From: Polychytrium aggregatum
Lineage: Eukaryota > Chytridiomycota > Chytridiomycetes > Polychytriales
Direction of reading: 5' to 3'
Assembly: GCF_025602895.1 (NCBI RefSeq)
Contig: NW_026516428.1
Coordinates: 1-46,518, forward strand
Length of the DNA: 46,518 nt
In this document: in pieces, positions 9,701-21,818 of the stretch
How the letters are laid out: each line of letters opens with the position of its first letter
Position numbering within the stretch: the stretch's first letter is position 1
Position numbers and translations under genes: made by a program
Notes under the pieces: generated by a model
Databases searched by the model: none
Told to the model about the DNA's origin: nothing
Seen by the model: only the letters and a program-made list of their open reading frames with translations

Positions 9701-12700
9701 TTCCTCCAGGGAGAATTACTAATTGCCCAAAGTTCACTCGATTCGGCGCTCACCAGTCAATCGGCTTCTGCCCAGCTTCACGCACAGGAGCTTGAAACTC
9801 TCCGATTGTCAGAGGACGCAGCCAAGGCTGTTACCAGAGCCTTGGAGAACCAAATCGAAATAGAAAAGCATGAACGATCCTCAGCGCTCCTCCGCGAGGC
9901 CGAACTAAAGAATAGGCTCGATCAACTTTTCATCGATCTAACCGAGTCGCAAGATCGCACTCGACAGCTCGAAGCAACCTTAGGGCAATCTCAAGAGACA
10001 GCTAGTTCTTTGAATATTCGCCTCGCTGAAGCGGAAAATAGCAATGCCGCCCTTCAGGAGGAGCTTGCGGCCGCCAAAACATCCTTGTCCGAATTGGCGG
10101 AAGCCAAGGCCAGTATCGAAGCGACGTGCACACAGCTGCAACACACATATGAAGTAGAAACATCCTCGCTCAACGAAATCATCAGCGCCCTCAAAGAGCA
10201 GCTCTGCGAGCAAGATCTGGCCGTGTCGCAGGAGCGAGCAATGGTCCGCCAGCTGCAGGAGAGAGTTGGTTTGCTCACAGAGCAGTACAGCCTTGCCGCA
10301 AACGAATCGTCCGCGATCCAAAGCAAGCTCGAGGCTCTCGTAACTGAACACGTCAACTCAATTGATCAGCTCAAGGTTCAGCAGGAGTCTACCAACGAAG
10401 AAGTTGCGGCACTCCGCGAAGCTGTACGCTCCGAAAAAGCGCATACGACAGTGCTCGCCGCAGAGAACACCACCCTCCTGACTCAGCTTCACCTTCTGGA
10501 AACAATTCAACTTGAGCTTCAGTCTGTCCAGACGGAGTGTGTCGAGCTTCGCCAGTCTCGTGATGAGCTTGTGACCAAGCGCACGAGTCACCTTCATCAA
10601 ATCGACGAACTAGAAAGTCTTGTGAAGTTGCGCTCTCAAGAAACGGATCAACATCTCAGCAAGTGTGCGCAGCTTCAGAGCTTGCTCGAAGCGAAAGAAC
10701 AAGCTATCGAAACCCTTTCCTCGGAGATGAAGGCCCTCCGTGACTCGTCCGAAGCGCAGCTCAGCGCGCTTCAGGCAGAGCTTGAGTCGCATCGATTGCG
10801 GCTTGAATCGTCGCTCAAGGAACAGCAGCAGGCCCTTCGGGAGCGGGACGAGAGCCGAGCACATCACGCCCAGGCCTCAGCAGCACTCTCAGATGTCGAG
10901 GCTCAGATGTCGAATCTCAGACAATGTAACGAGGTTCTGACAGTAGAGTACGAGGGTCTCAAGCAAACCCACGAAAAACTCATTGCCTTCAAAAATTCTG
11001 AACTGGCTCGTCTGGAGCAGCAACTTGGTGCTTCGATTTGCACCGGCGAAGAGCTCACTGCCGAGGCAACCTTATTGAAGAACGACATTGCGCAAAAGCA
11101 AAACCAAATTGATGAGATCTCACTGGATCTCGAGCGACATCGCACTCGCGCTGAAGTGACTCGGGTCGAATACAAGGCACTGCAAGATGAAAGGGACATG
11201 AAAATTATCAGCCTCGAGGCCCAGATGACAGACTCGCTCTCCAAAATCAATGAGCTCCAATCCCAGTTTGAGGAATGTCGGCATCGAGAACAAAATGTCC
11301 AGAGCAAACTCGCAGAGGCTGAAGCACAGATTCTCCAGCTCCAGCTCCGCCATCAGCCCAGCCCGGCTAACGGTGCCGAGGACATCCAAAAGCTCCAATC
11401 AGACAATCAGATGTATCGGGAAACGATCAAAGCTCTGGGTGTAGCAAGTGAAGATGCAGACCATCGCGTTGCCCGCATGCAGGAAAGACTTGATGCTGTC
11501 CAGCGCCAGTTCGAGCTGGAAAGAGCCTGCCGTGAACGAACCGAAAGAACGATGAGTGAGCTAGAGAGCAGATTATCGATATCTGGACGATCAGAGAATG
11601 CCCCACTCGTCGGAATGTTGCGGGTCCATCCCATATCTCCGCAGGAGAAACTCGAGGCCGCCATGGGTGGAGCTGCATACGACCTTTCTGCAGCAGGGGC
11701 GAGTCCAGAAGCAAGTCTCCACGATAGCCTTGGAGCAAAAGCCAGGTTGTCTGGTCACCGATTTACTCTCAAACGCCAAGGTACCTGCCCGCATTATCAG
11801 TGCGGTCTGGGGTCGCCGAGTGGATAACCCTGCATGTAGGAAGACCCGTGCGGCTCACAGTTGGCACTCGCTCCCTAGGTGATGATCTTGAATCCACCGT
11901 CAAGTCCGAGTTCCCGGATCATCGTCAAGCCGAGACAGTCGGTGGTCTTGCCATGTCTGACACCAAATCGCCCAAGAAAGCTCGGATCGTCTCCGATTCT
12001 GGTATTTCAGCCCGTGGGAGCAAGTGGGGAGCGAGTGGGAGGGGGTGGTATCGAACATATCCTTGGTTCAGCAATAGAGTCTGGCAGCTTAATCTCGGAC
12101 CATTCAATCAACAGCACATATTGGCGACAAGTCCGAGGAGCATTTCCCGGTCGTAAGTACCAACAAGCCCTGCTCATGGCTTTGCAAGCGCAGGTCACTC
12201 TCTGATATAGCGGCGACCAATTATTCACCTATAACCTCCCATCTGGTCATCAAATTGCTGTAGGCGACCACTACTCCAACAAAACCACCAAAGATCGACG
12301 CCTACAAGATCGCCATTTCGTTTTCCGGCTTCAAGGAAGGCACAGAGTGGAATGCGGCTCTGAAACAGGTACGAGTGAAAATTCCACAGATATGCATCCG
12401 TACCTGCACTGTTTTCGCCCCAAGGCAAGACAGTGGAACACTGGCAAGGACACCCTTCCTCGGTTTTTGCTAACTTTTTTTTTTTTTTGCAAACACCGGC
12501 TCTCGGTTTAGAAATTGGCAAACTGCATCAAGCAACTGGGCAACGCCGTGATTCTTCCCTCATCCGAGGAGTATGATAAACGAACCAGTAAGGACTCGCT
12601 TCTCCTCCAACCGTGCACCCGGCCTGTGTTTCAAACTGGAGTTGGCCGACCCTCTAAACGGCGGCGATACTTAGCGGCTTTTGGTCTGATCACGACCTTG

Positions 12701-13490
12701 CTTCAGCACATCTGATCAGCCCACCCACATCCAAGACCGTCAAGGCATATTCGGCCTGTCTTATGTCAAGTTGGGTCATCCACGATTACAACTGGGTTCT
12801 GCATTCGGCTGCTCGGTAGGCCAATGGCGAATCTGCTTGTGGCAATCGAGGTTTCACCGCTTAATCTACTCCGTGCACGATTATCAGGGGACGATGGGTC
12901 GAGGAAGATCCTTACGGCTTCAAGAGTACAGAGACGCCATTCAAAGGTAGGTTTTGCCATTCATACATGGGCATCGCGATCCTGCCGCTTTGGATACCTT
13001 GTGCTTGTTCGACTCACGAATCGTTGTTTGACACACACCCCTCACGCCCACTTTAACGGCATCGCACATTCAGGCAAAACATTCTTCATCGCCGATTCTT
13101 ATCGCGTCGAGAACGCAAAGAAAGAGTTCAGAATTCGCTACCTGAAGCAACTTGTCGAAGACTACGGCAATGGTCATATCGGAACTGATGCTGCTTCGAC
13201 TGACTTCATCATCCGGGCGGCAGACGATCGAGGGTGAGTGGCCGCTGCAGCGGACTGCATGTCCGTGAATCTGGAAAATGCCGTTTCGTCAGCGCAGAGT
13301 GCTCCGCAAGTCCACAATGGCCGGTGGCATCCGTCATACAATGCTAACCCGAGCCTGGCCTGGGTGCTGTGCTGGCTTGTGTGTGTTGTCCAGGCTCTAT
13401 GATAAACCTACTCTGGACTGGAACCACTTTGTCCAGATGATCCCGCTCACTCCAAGCCCAAAGGCCAAAGCCCGATCCCAAGACACATGA
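6785..13490 (+). CDS. Giant coiled-coil protein with C-terminal tandem BRCT domains
   Basis: Ten exons join in frame: 6785-7648, 7742-11780, 11879-12001, 12072-12130, 12264-12368, 12512-12587, 12707-12815, 12888-12946, 13074-13233 and 13298-13490. They total about 1928 residues. Residues about 20-1600 are almost entirely Glu/Gln/Leu-rich heptad sequence, a long parallel coiled coil, broken by an acidic Ser-rich patch (SESDSESD). Residues about 1696-1925 form two BRCT-like repeats. The first contains KIAISFSGF, THLISPPTSKTVKAYS and WVIHDYNWVLHS; the second contains PFKGKTFFIADSYR, STDFIIRA and PTLDWNHFV. BRCT pairs usually bind phosphopeptides in DNA-damage or cell-cycle complexes; long coiled coils suggest a spindle-pole, nuclear-basket or scaffold role. 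I do not recognise a specific orthologue. The border of exon 4 is the least certain, and the last exon may hide another intron (13340-13390). Confidence 0.8.
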
Positions 13491-13929
13491 CGAGCCGCTG
13501 CCTCGCTTCACTTGCCAACAGTCGCCGCACAATACAGAGCACCGTTCTCGTTTCGCTTGCTGCACCGGGCCGCTCTCTGCTCTGGTGGATGGATCGGCGT
13601 GTGGGAGTCGGAATTTGGGACGCGACACAGCGCCCGATTTGGCTGGGGGCGAGGGCACGTGATCGAGGGCGCTCTCGCTGCAACGAGACCAGCATCTCGC
13701 CGGACCGGCCTCGGCTTGCTCCGCCCACCCACACCCCAGCCAAGTTTCCTTCTCCCAGCCGCGCTGGCTTGTGTCCATCTGGTCGCCCATCTCTCCGTGC
13801 CTCTTGCATTTCCCTTTCCATCGACCACCACCCCGAGCCTCTTGATTGGCCGCCCCAGTCGCATCCCCTCCATCCAAGCCGCTGCCCAGCGTTGCATCGC
13901 CCACTTCTCTGCTTGGCGAAGCTGACCTC
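13491..13929. other. Intergenic, NTE1 promoter/leader
   Basis: C-rich sequence between two genes on the same strand. An in-frame ATG at 13846 would add 28 residues to NTE1 and is an alternative start. No other feature is recognised. Confidence 0.45.
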
Positions 13930-16900
13930 ATGGATCCAACTGGCTCTCTCGCGGCCGCGGATGCAGCCCCTCTCGCTGCAAGCACTCCCTCATCGCCCTT
14001 GTCACTGCCCTCCCACATCCTCGGCTTCTTTTCCTATTCATTTACCCTGACGCTTTCCTATAGACTCATTGTGTTTGTCGTTACTGCAACGGCACTTCTG
14101 CTGTACCTCATCGTCCGCTATGTTGTCTTGAACAAGTACACTCGGCTTCCTCCTGCCCACTCGGCCACCAAGAGCGTCGCTCCTCCGTTTGATCTGCAAC
14201 CGCCCGACCACGCCGAAGACGACAAAGACGGCCACTCTCAAGGATATGCTGAAGATTTTATGAGTGCATTCCTGTCGTCCATCAAAATCTTTGGCTATCT
14301 CGATCGTCCGGTGTTCCACGAGCTTGCCCGCCACCTACAGAGCCGGAAGCTCAAGGCAGGCGAGATCCTGTTTGGAGCAGACGACGACAAGACCGATTTC
14401 TATGTCGTCGTCGAGGGCTCTGTCCAAGTCTTTGTCAAGGCTCAGAACTCTGAAGAGGAAGACCCCGCCCTGGAGCCCATCGATGATGAAGATGCCGAGT
14501 TTGGTGTCCCTGGGCATCACCTCCTCAACGAGGTTGGTCCAGGTGGCTCAGTCACCAGCCTCTTCAGCATCCTCTCCATCTTTACTGCCGATCTTACTCT
14601 GCCCAAGGAAACAGTCCTCCGAAGCCGCTCAGCCGAGCAAAGCCCCCATGAAGGTACCTTCCCCGACGCTTGGTTGCGGGTGCGTGGCTGTTGGTTGTGT
14701 GGCTGTTGGTTGTGTGGCTGTGTGGCTGTAGTATCCGAGTCTCGATGCGACTTTGCCTGTTTTGATTGAGCATTAGTTTCTCACCCAGCATCTCTCATTA
14801 TGCCTTTAAATGACCGATCGAACACACCCCGACTTGACCTTCTATGTTGGTATTGTCACTGATTCATGTTGCTGACCCATGCTCTTGGCCCATCGGTCCC
14901 TCGACCGATTCTCCCCAGGAGAAACCCGGGTGTCCCCCGAGCCCACACCTTCGTTTCCAGTATTTCCTGAGCTCAAGCGCATCGAGTCCGGCAACGCCAT
15001 CAACGACCCTACCCCAACCCTCGGCGACTATCGCCCTGATGAAACGGATCCCAGTCTCGAGTCCGCCCCAGATAGTGGCCGCCAGTCTGTCTTGACTGAC
15101 ATTGTGGCCCGAGCCGCAATCGACACCACCCTTATCGTTATTCCGGCTGAAGCCTTCCGAAAGCTCACCGAAAAGTTCCCAAACTCTGCCGCCCACATCG
15201 TTCAGGTGATTTTGACGCGCTTTCAGAGAGTAACCTTCTTGACGCTCTATCGCTATCTCGGTCTCACCAAGGAGCTGCTCAAGATTGAGAAGACCGTCAA
15301 CGAATTTGCTGGATATGGCCTACCTGACGGCTTCTTCAGACCCGGCACCCTCGAACGCCTGCACAGCTACAGCGCAAACACCTATCGAGCTTCGTTTGAG
15401 ACCGTATCCTTCACAGACATCGAGGCTGTCGGGAACCACAGCGTCTTGCGCAAGCCCCATCGGCCCCCGGGCCTTGCGTCTCGAACTTCGCACTCTCGCC
15501 TGAAAGTGGTCAGAAAGCCACAAGCCGAGGATTCGGACGCCGAGCCGCCCCGCATCAAAACCTCTGCCATCCCAGGCCTTTTACCCAGCGTCAAAACTCC
15601 AGCATTTACCAGCGTATCGGCCATGATCCCGCCTGAAGACGAGGAATTCATCAAACAGTCGGTCATGGATTGTATGGCTCAGATCCTGGGTGTCGGCAAT
15701 ACCCCCGTCGACATGCTGCTGCGTCGGCCGGCTCTATCGACCAAATCCAGTGAAGCCCCTACACCTATCAAAATCGTTATGGACGATTCGGAGGCCAGCT
15801 CAGCCCAGTCATCGACTTCCTCCTTGCCGCATGCAGCGCCACTCTCTCATGCCTCGTCTCTCTCAATGACGACCGCCGATACCGCCACGGATATGATTCA
15901 GATCATGTACTTTGAGCGCGGCGCGACACTGATAAAAGAAGGCGAGCGCAACGATGGCCTCTACTTTGTGATTGATGGCATGCTCCAAGCTTCCATGAAA
16001 ACCCAGGTTGAGGTCTCTATGCAGCCCAAAGCTCGCCAAACCACCTACGATGCCGAAGTTACTGAACCCCGCGGAGTTCAAACGCGGTCTTTTCGCAAGA
16101 GTCTCTTTTTGATCAAGCCTGGTGGTCTGGCTGGATATCTTGCCGCCCTGACAGGTATGAACGTTTGTAATGGCACTCACCTCCACCGGCGGCATCTGAG
16201 AACCGATTCTGCCCTGCTCGTTCGCAATCGATTTGGGGAGGAGGCCCGCTTGGTCGTGCTGAGCAATCCTCCAGCAGCTTTCAGCACCCGCCACACTACG
16301 GCCGTTTCATGGACCATTACCGTCTAACTTGTCTCGATCACGCTTCGTTTACCACGATGGAACTAAGGCCATGCCTCATTCGTGACAATCCGAGCAAAGA
16401 AGGATACCCTCGTCGGCTTCATGTCTCGAGCCAATCTTGACCGCCTCGTGGAGCGTCATCCTGCTATTCTTCTGACTCTAGCTAAGCGACTCATCAGTCA
16501 GCTCTCCCCAATCGTTCTTCACATCGATGTCGCCCTCGAGTGGACCACAATCAGTGCCGGCCAGTTGCTCTGTCGCCAGGGTGACCACTCGGATGCACTC
16601 TACATAGTGCTCAACGGGCGACTCCGCAGCATCGCTGAACACCAGCGGAATGGGGAGAAGCAGCTTGAAATCCTTGGTGAGTACGGCCAAGGTGAATCAG
16701 TTGGCGAACAAGAGGTGCTCACGGACGTGCGCCGACCAGCAACTATCCACGCCATTCGAGACACCGAGATTGCGGTTATGCCCAAGACCCTGTTCAATAC
16801 GCTGTGTCTTCGCCATCCCGAGATCACCATCCAAATGGCCAAGATCATTGCCACCCGCTCGATTTCGACCCCTCAGCGTCTTCCAGCCTCGTCCATTATT

Positions 16901-19375
16901 TCCGATTCTCTTGGCGCTGCTGCAGACCTTGGCAAAAACAACGTCAACCTCAAGACCGTGGCACTGCTGCCCGTCAATGGAATCACCCCCATAGCCGAGT
17001 TTGCCGACAAGCTTGGCGATGCCCTCGAGCTCATCGGCGCCAGTGTCGCTCGTCTCAATACCTCTGCGGTTATGAGCAAGCTTGGAAAGCACGCTTTCAA
17101 TCGCCTTGGAAGACTCAAGTTGAACAACTGGCTTGCCGAACAGGAAGAAAGCTACAGGATCGTTCTCTATATTGCCGACGGCGGCGTGAACGCACCGTGG
17201 ACACAACGGTGCATCCGTCAGGTAGATCAAAGCCCACGCGGCAGTTGCTCAGCAGCTCCGCCTGGATACCAGTCCAGGCGAACGCACTGAGTTCGGCCTG
17301 TCCTGTCCTGTCCTGTCCTGTCCTGTCCTGTCCTGTCCTGTCCTGTCCTGTCCTGTCCTGTCCTGTCCTGTCCTGTCCTGTCCTGTCCTGTCCTGTCCTG
17401 TCCTGTCCTGTCCTGTCCTGTCCTGTCCTGTCCTGTCCTGTCCTGTCCTGTCCTGTCCTGTCCTGTCCTGTCCTGTCCTGTCCTGTCCTGTCCTGTCCTG
17501 TCCTGTCCGCGTTGACTGATTTGTTTCTAACCAGCCTTTGATCACATCCCCATTCTTATGGCGCCTCCTCCAACCACGGACTCATTATCTCATCCTTGGT
17601 GGCGATGATGCTTGCCACATAGGCCGACTGTATTCTGTTAGTTGGTCTCGGTGACGGCGATCCATCGATTGGAGAATTTGAGCGACTCCTGCTCGGTATG
17701 AAGACTACGGCTCGCAAAGAACTCGTTCTTTTGCACTCAGAGCGCCGATGTCAATCAGGAAGCACCGCACGGTGGCTGAAAAACCGGCTCTGGATCCATG
17801 CCCATCATCATGTATGTCGTCGGCCTCAATGCCGGTTCATCCACTGGGCGGTACCGTGGTATCCCACCCCAAACCAACCGAGTTCCTTCGACTAGATGTT
17901 GTGGCTTGTTGTTTCCGGGTTCGTTAGGCTGATCCAATAACTACAAAGACGCATCCTCGCTCACAATTCCCACCCCCGTTACCGATCCTGCTGGTGTCCT
18001 AGGTCCACATGCCGATCATTGGTCCCAAGATCTTCAATGACAGCCGTCGGCAGGGTACTCTTCTTCATTTGCGTCATCTGCGAGGCCAGCTCTCCAAGTA
18101 TTATGCTCAGGTGACCGCAAAGGACTTCAAGGCAGATCACTCTGCCATGACCTCGCCCAATATCTATACCGGCATTCGATCGGACTTTGCGCGTCTTTCG
18201 CGCAGACTGCTGTCCCGCTCAATCGGCCTTGTCCTCGGCGGAGGTGGAGCCCGTGGCTTGTCTCACCTCGGTGTGATCCGAGCATTCGAAGAAGCCGGCA
18301 TTCCAATCGATATGGTGGGCGGCACAAGCATCGGCAGCTTCGTGTCGGGCCTCTACGCCCGCGAAAACGACCATGTCTCGATCTATGGCCGAGCAAAATC
18401 CTTCAGCGGCCGAATGACCAGTGTCTGGCGCCAGCTTATGGACCTCACATACCCTGTCACCAGCCTATTCAATGGCCACGAGTTCAATCGTGGTATATGG
18501 AAGGTAAGCTTAGTGTCTCGTCTGGGAACAGCAAGGCCGTTTTTCGTGTGTAGCTGGGAGGGTATTGGATCGCGACATTCAGGTACAGATTGATTCTCTT
18601 GGAACCATCCGGGGTTGCCAGCGCCACCGTCCAGCGGCTGGCTGGGTGAGCGGATAGGCGTGTACTTGCTAATGGGACGGCTCAGGCCAAGTCTGACTAA
18701 CACACACGGCTCGATGCGCGCCAACAGTGCTTTTCCAATACCCAGATTGAAGACTGTTGGCTCTCCTTCTTTGCAGTGACCACCAACATAACGTGGTCTC
18801 GAATGGAAATCCACCAGAAAGGCTACATGTGGCGCTACATCCGCGCGTCAATGTCGCTCTCGGGATACCTGCCGCCACTGTGCGACAACGGCAACATGCT
18901 TCTGGACGGCGGTTACCTCAACAACCTGCCGGCAGATGTTATGCGATCGCTTGGCGCCGAGACGATCGTGGCTGTAGACGTTGGCAATGTCGACGACACT
19001 TCACCTGTGAACTATGGCGACACGCTCTCGGGCTGGTGGGTGCTACTGCGGCGCTACAATCCCTTTGAAAAAACCGACTATGGCAAGATCCCACAACTCG
19101 CCGACATCCAGTCGCGCCTGGCGTACGTGTCGAGTGTCAAACAACTCGAGGAGGCCAAGCGAGTCGAAGGGTGCTACTACCTGCATCCGCCTGTTCACAA
19201 GTACGGCGTCCTGAGCTTTGATAAGTTCCAGGAAATTTACGAGACCGGCTACCGGTTTGGTCAAGACATTGTCCAAAAGTGGGAGAAAGACGGTACCCTG
19301 CAGAAACGGTTTGGGGTTCGTAAGGACGACGGCAAACCAGGCAAGACTGGGCACGCTCGTCGTGCCTCTATATAG
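13930..19375 (+). CDS. NTE1: Lysophospholipase NTE1 (patatin-like, cyclic-nucleotide-binding domains)
   Basis: Six exons join with intact frame: 13930-14653, 14919-16154, 16368-17221, 17623-17811, 18003-18503 and 18728-19375, giving about 1383 residues. A membrane segment at about 38-65 anchors the N-terminus in the ER. Cyclic-nucleotide-binding-type domains follow (starting near residues 120, 590 and 690). The C-terminal patatin domain has LGGGGARG at about 1079-1086, the nucleophile elbow GTSIG with S1110, and the DGG dyad aspartate D1228. The family deacylates phosphatidylcholine and lysophosphatidylcholine to glycerophosphocholine. Segments such as [10 protein letters not shown] and WLKNRLWI match the family well and confirm the splices. 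The length is in the usual range, somewhat shorter than the yeast protein. An upstream in-frame ATG at 13846 is an alternative start. Confidence 0.93.
17297..17508 (+). repeat. (CCTGT)n microsatellite in an NTE1 intron
   Basis: About 42 uninterrupted copies of the pentamer CCTGT fill half of the 401-nt intron 17222-17622. The unit is strongly strand-asymmetric (no A on the + strand, pyrimidine-rich), which places a C/T-rich block upstream of the acceptor at 17621-17622. The flanking exons join RQ to ADCILLVG, as expected for NTE1, so the tract is intronic. Confidence 0.95.
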
Positions 19376-20117
19376 AGAGAACTAGTGCTGTTGCTGTTCC
19401 AGCATATCTGGTATAGGAATGCCGGCCTGTCGCCTGTCGCCTGCCACCTGCTGCACTTCATTTCATTTCCTGGTGTACTTTGTATGCACACTTGCTTTCT
19501 TTTTACTTTGTCGCGCCATCGCTTTTGTCTGTCTCGCCTGGTCGGCCCAGTCTTGGGTCCCCCTGTCAAGTCACCTCGAATGTCTGCAGCGCACCCGAAA
19601 CGGGTCACTCGTTGTCGAGTCCAGGGTGTCACTTTTTTTTTCAGATTTCGGAATACACATCCATACATTGGCAGTGGTGTACATAGCCCCGACCTCATGA
19701 CGAGCGCCGTCCAAGACCCACACGGAGGTCGATCGGCTTGGTCGACGAACTGCCTTGATGTTGCCACCCCGCCCCACCCCCCAAAAAACTCTTCCCACAT
19801 CGACCTCCATCCGAGTAGATGAGTTGAATCGCACCGACGGCGGAGCAGCTCGAAAGAACCAAAGAGCCTCAGGAAATGACAGGCTTCGCCCGGCTTCCGT
19901 GTAGTAGATAGCATGTGATTCCCTTGGATGACCTCAATAATACGTGTATTCTCGTCTAAAAGATTGTTCGCCAACAAGAAACCAAGTGTCCTGTTGCATT
20001 TGCACGGCTGTGCCGGGTCTCCAAGGCCAGGGAAGACAGGGTGTCCACACTTTGACGACATGGAGCGCATGTCTCCCCATGATCATGTCAGCCGCAGCGG
20101 CGTCCCTGTCTCGGCGA
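19376..20117. other. Intergenic between convergent NTE1 and nitrilase genes
   Basis: This stretch contains the 3' flanks of both genes. T-rich and A-rich stretches (for example a T run near 19631-19640) are the only visible features. No conserved reading frame is seen. Confidence 0.5.
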
Positions 20118-21347
20118 CTATTCCAGCTCGAGGAGGGTCTGTCGCTTTCGGTTCACCACCAGTCGAGTTACATCGGGGCGGGAGTAGTGACCGGCCAAGT
20201 CAAAGTTCTGGCGCTCCTCGCGAACGCGCTGATGATTCAGGACCACAACGACAACGGCTTCTCTGCCGACGATGGGCTCAAGGACCCATCGACCGTCGGG
20301 ACCGGCGACGCACGAGCCGCCGTTGGCAAACGATCCCGATGAATGGGCCTTGATTTCGGCTGCCTTCGGGATATCGTCCGGAATATCATCGGCGTGCATT
20401 GTGCTGCTGACAGAGATGACAAAGGATCGGGATTCTTGGGCAATGAAGCGAGTGATATCCTCGGTGTTGCGCAGATTGCCAGGCCAAAGGGCAATATGGA
20501 GATCCTCGCCTGGAAGCAAGGAGCGGAGAGGTCAAGACGAAAGCGTTGATGGTGAGTGGTAGACATGGAGGGTCAGAGCCTGGCGAAACCTGACCGACAA
20601 GACTCAAACCATGCGAGCCAATGAGAAAAGCAAGCATCTGGATCATAGTCCAAGGCAGGCATCAATGGCCGATCGTCCAATATCCGGAACAAACCTACCT
20701 TGAGCATAGAGGGCCGCTCTGGAGAGAGGCATCCAGTTCTCGAAGCAGTTGAGGGTTCCGCAGGTGAAGCGGCCGAGTGGATGCACAACTAGACCATTGC
20801 CATCCCCCGGCGACCAGGCCAGACGTTCCTGTTTGGGATCAAGAGGTGTCAGCGACAAGGCTCTCCGATAGTCGTCCGCCACCAGCCCAATGCCGGTCTT
20901 TACCTCATAAGTTGGGCAGAGCTTGCGATGAGCGCTGGCAATCGTGCCGCGGGCGTCGATCGTGACTGCCGTGCAGTAGAGGCTGTGTCCTCCTCGGTCC
21001 TTTGGACGCTCGATGGTGCCGAGAACGACAGCGATGCTGAGCTGCCGGGCAAGAGCGCAGACAGAGTCAAGGTGGCCATCTTCGATGCAAACAGCTTGAT
21101 CCATGTAGTGCGCATGGATCTCCTTCTGAAGCGGATGGTCCCAGCGAGCGGCATCGGTGCGCTCAAGCCACCAGGGATAACCAGGGACGAGAGCTTCGCC
21201 AAAGACGACCAGCTGGGCGCTCTGTTGGGCAGCCTCGCGGATGGCCTCATGGACCTTGGCAAGGGTTTTGGTGCGGTCGAGCCAGACGGGGGTGATCTGG
21301 GCCAGGGCGACCCGGACTTCGTCGGTGGAGGCGTCTGCAAAGGCCAT
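20118..21347 (-). CDS. Nitrilase (carbon-nitrogen hydrolase)
   Basis: Two exons (20699-21347 and 20118-20509) join at a split glycine codon to give 346 residues. The catalytic triad is visible: E51 in FGEALVPGYP, K142 in HRKLCPTY and C201 in LNCFENW. The protein closes with family-like sequence (ESRSFVISVSS, GSFANGGSCVAGPDGR). Nitrilases hydrolyse nitriles to carboxylic acids and ammonia through a Cys thioimidate. Between the Lys motif and the ERLAWSPGDG segment lies an extra stretch of about 25 residues compared with typical nitrilases, where PT is followed closely by ER. The cysteine context CFEN differs from the common CWEN. The ATG at 21347 (MAFADAS) was chosen since VRVALAQ follows within ten residues, as in the family; the frame stays open farther upstream. 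The substrate is unknown. Confidence 0.9.
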
Positions 21348-21818
21348 GGGAGCAGCAGAATCGATCGGTGCAATCCGAGATGAAAAAGACGGATCTGGAG
21401 CAGCGCTTGTGGGGACGAGATCTTGGGCGACGGCGTTGTCGTGGGTCCTTCCCGAGAATGGCGTCAACGAGAACCACGATCGCCGAGCAGCGCCGGGTGA
21501 GACGGTTCAGGGCTCGGGTGTCGATCAGAGTCGTCCGATTCACAGCCCACACAGCCCACGCCGGCCAACAAGTCGGTCATCCGCGTGTTGGGGGTGTATT
21601 GTTTCCGAGTGAGTTTGCTGCCCAGAGCGCAGGTTCTCGATATCGATAAATGGGTGTGTATTTGGAGCGCCAGGGAAAACAAAAGGCAGCAACCAGCAAT
21701 CGAATCAGGCGTGCGCGTGATCCGTGTCGTTCATGGCATTAAGGAAAAAGAAAGAAATGCATACAGGGGAGGAGTTGTGGAGGGGACGCAGCGATGGCAC
21801 ACATCTTTGCCAGATCAA
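21348..21818. other. Intergenic between nitrilase 5' end and OTC 3' end
   Basis: This stretch probably holds the nitrilase promoter/leader and the OTC 3' UTR. The nitrilase reading frame remains open to about 21467 but without an ATG. The A-rich segment around 21740-21760 lies just downstream of the OTC stop. No other gene is seen. Confidence 0.45.

Noticed and set aside
11800..12156. A separate small gene between the coiled coil and the BRCT exons
   Set aside because: Exon 11879-12001 joins the coiled-coil frame in phase and the whole ten-exon model sums to an intact frame.
17297..17508. Possible protein-coding repeat (open in several frames) or CRISPR-like array
   Set aside because: A 5-bp perfect unit without spacers, located in an intron between matching NTE1 exons; it is a microsatellite.
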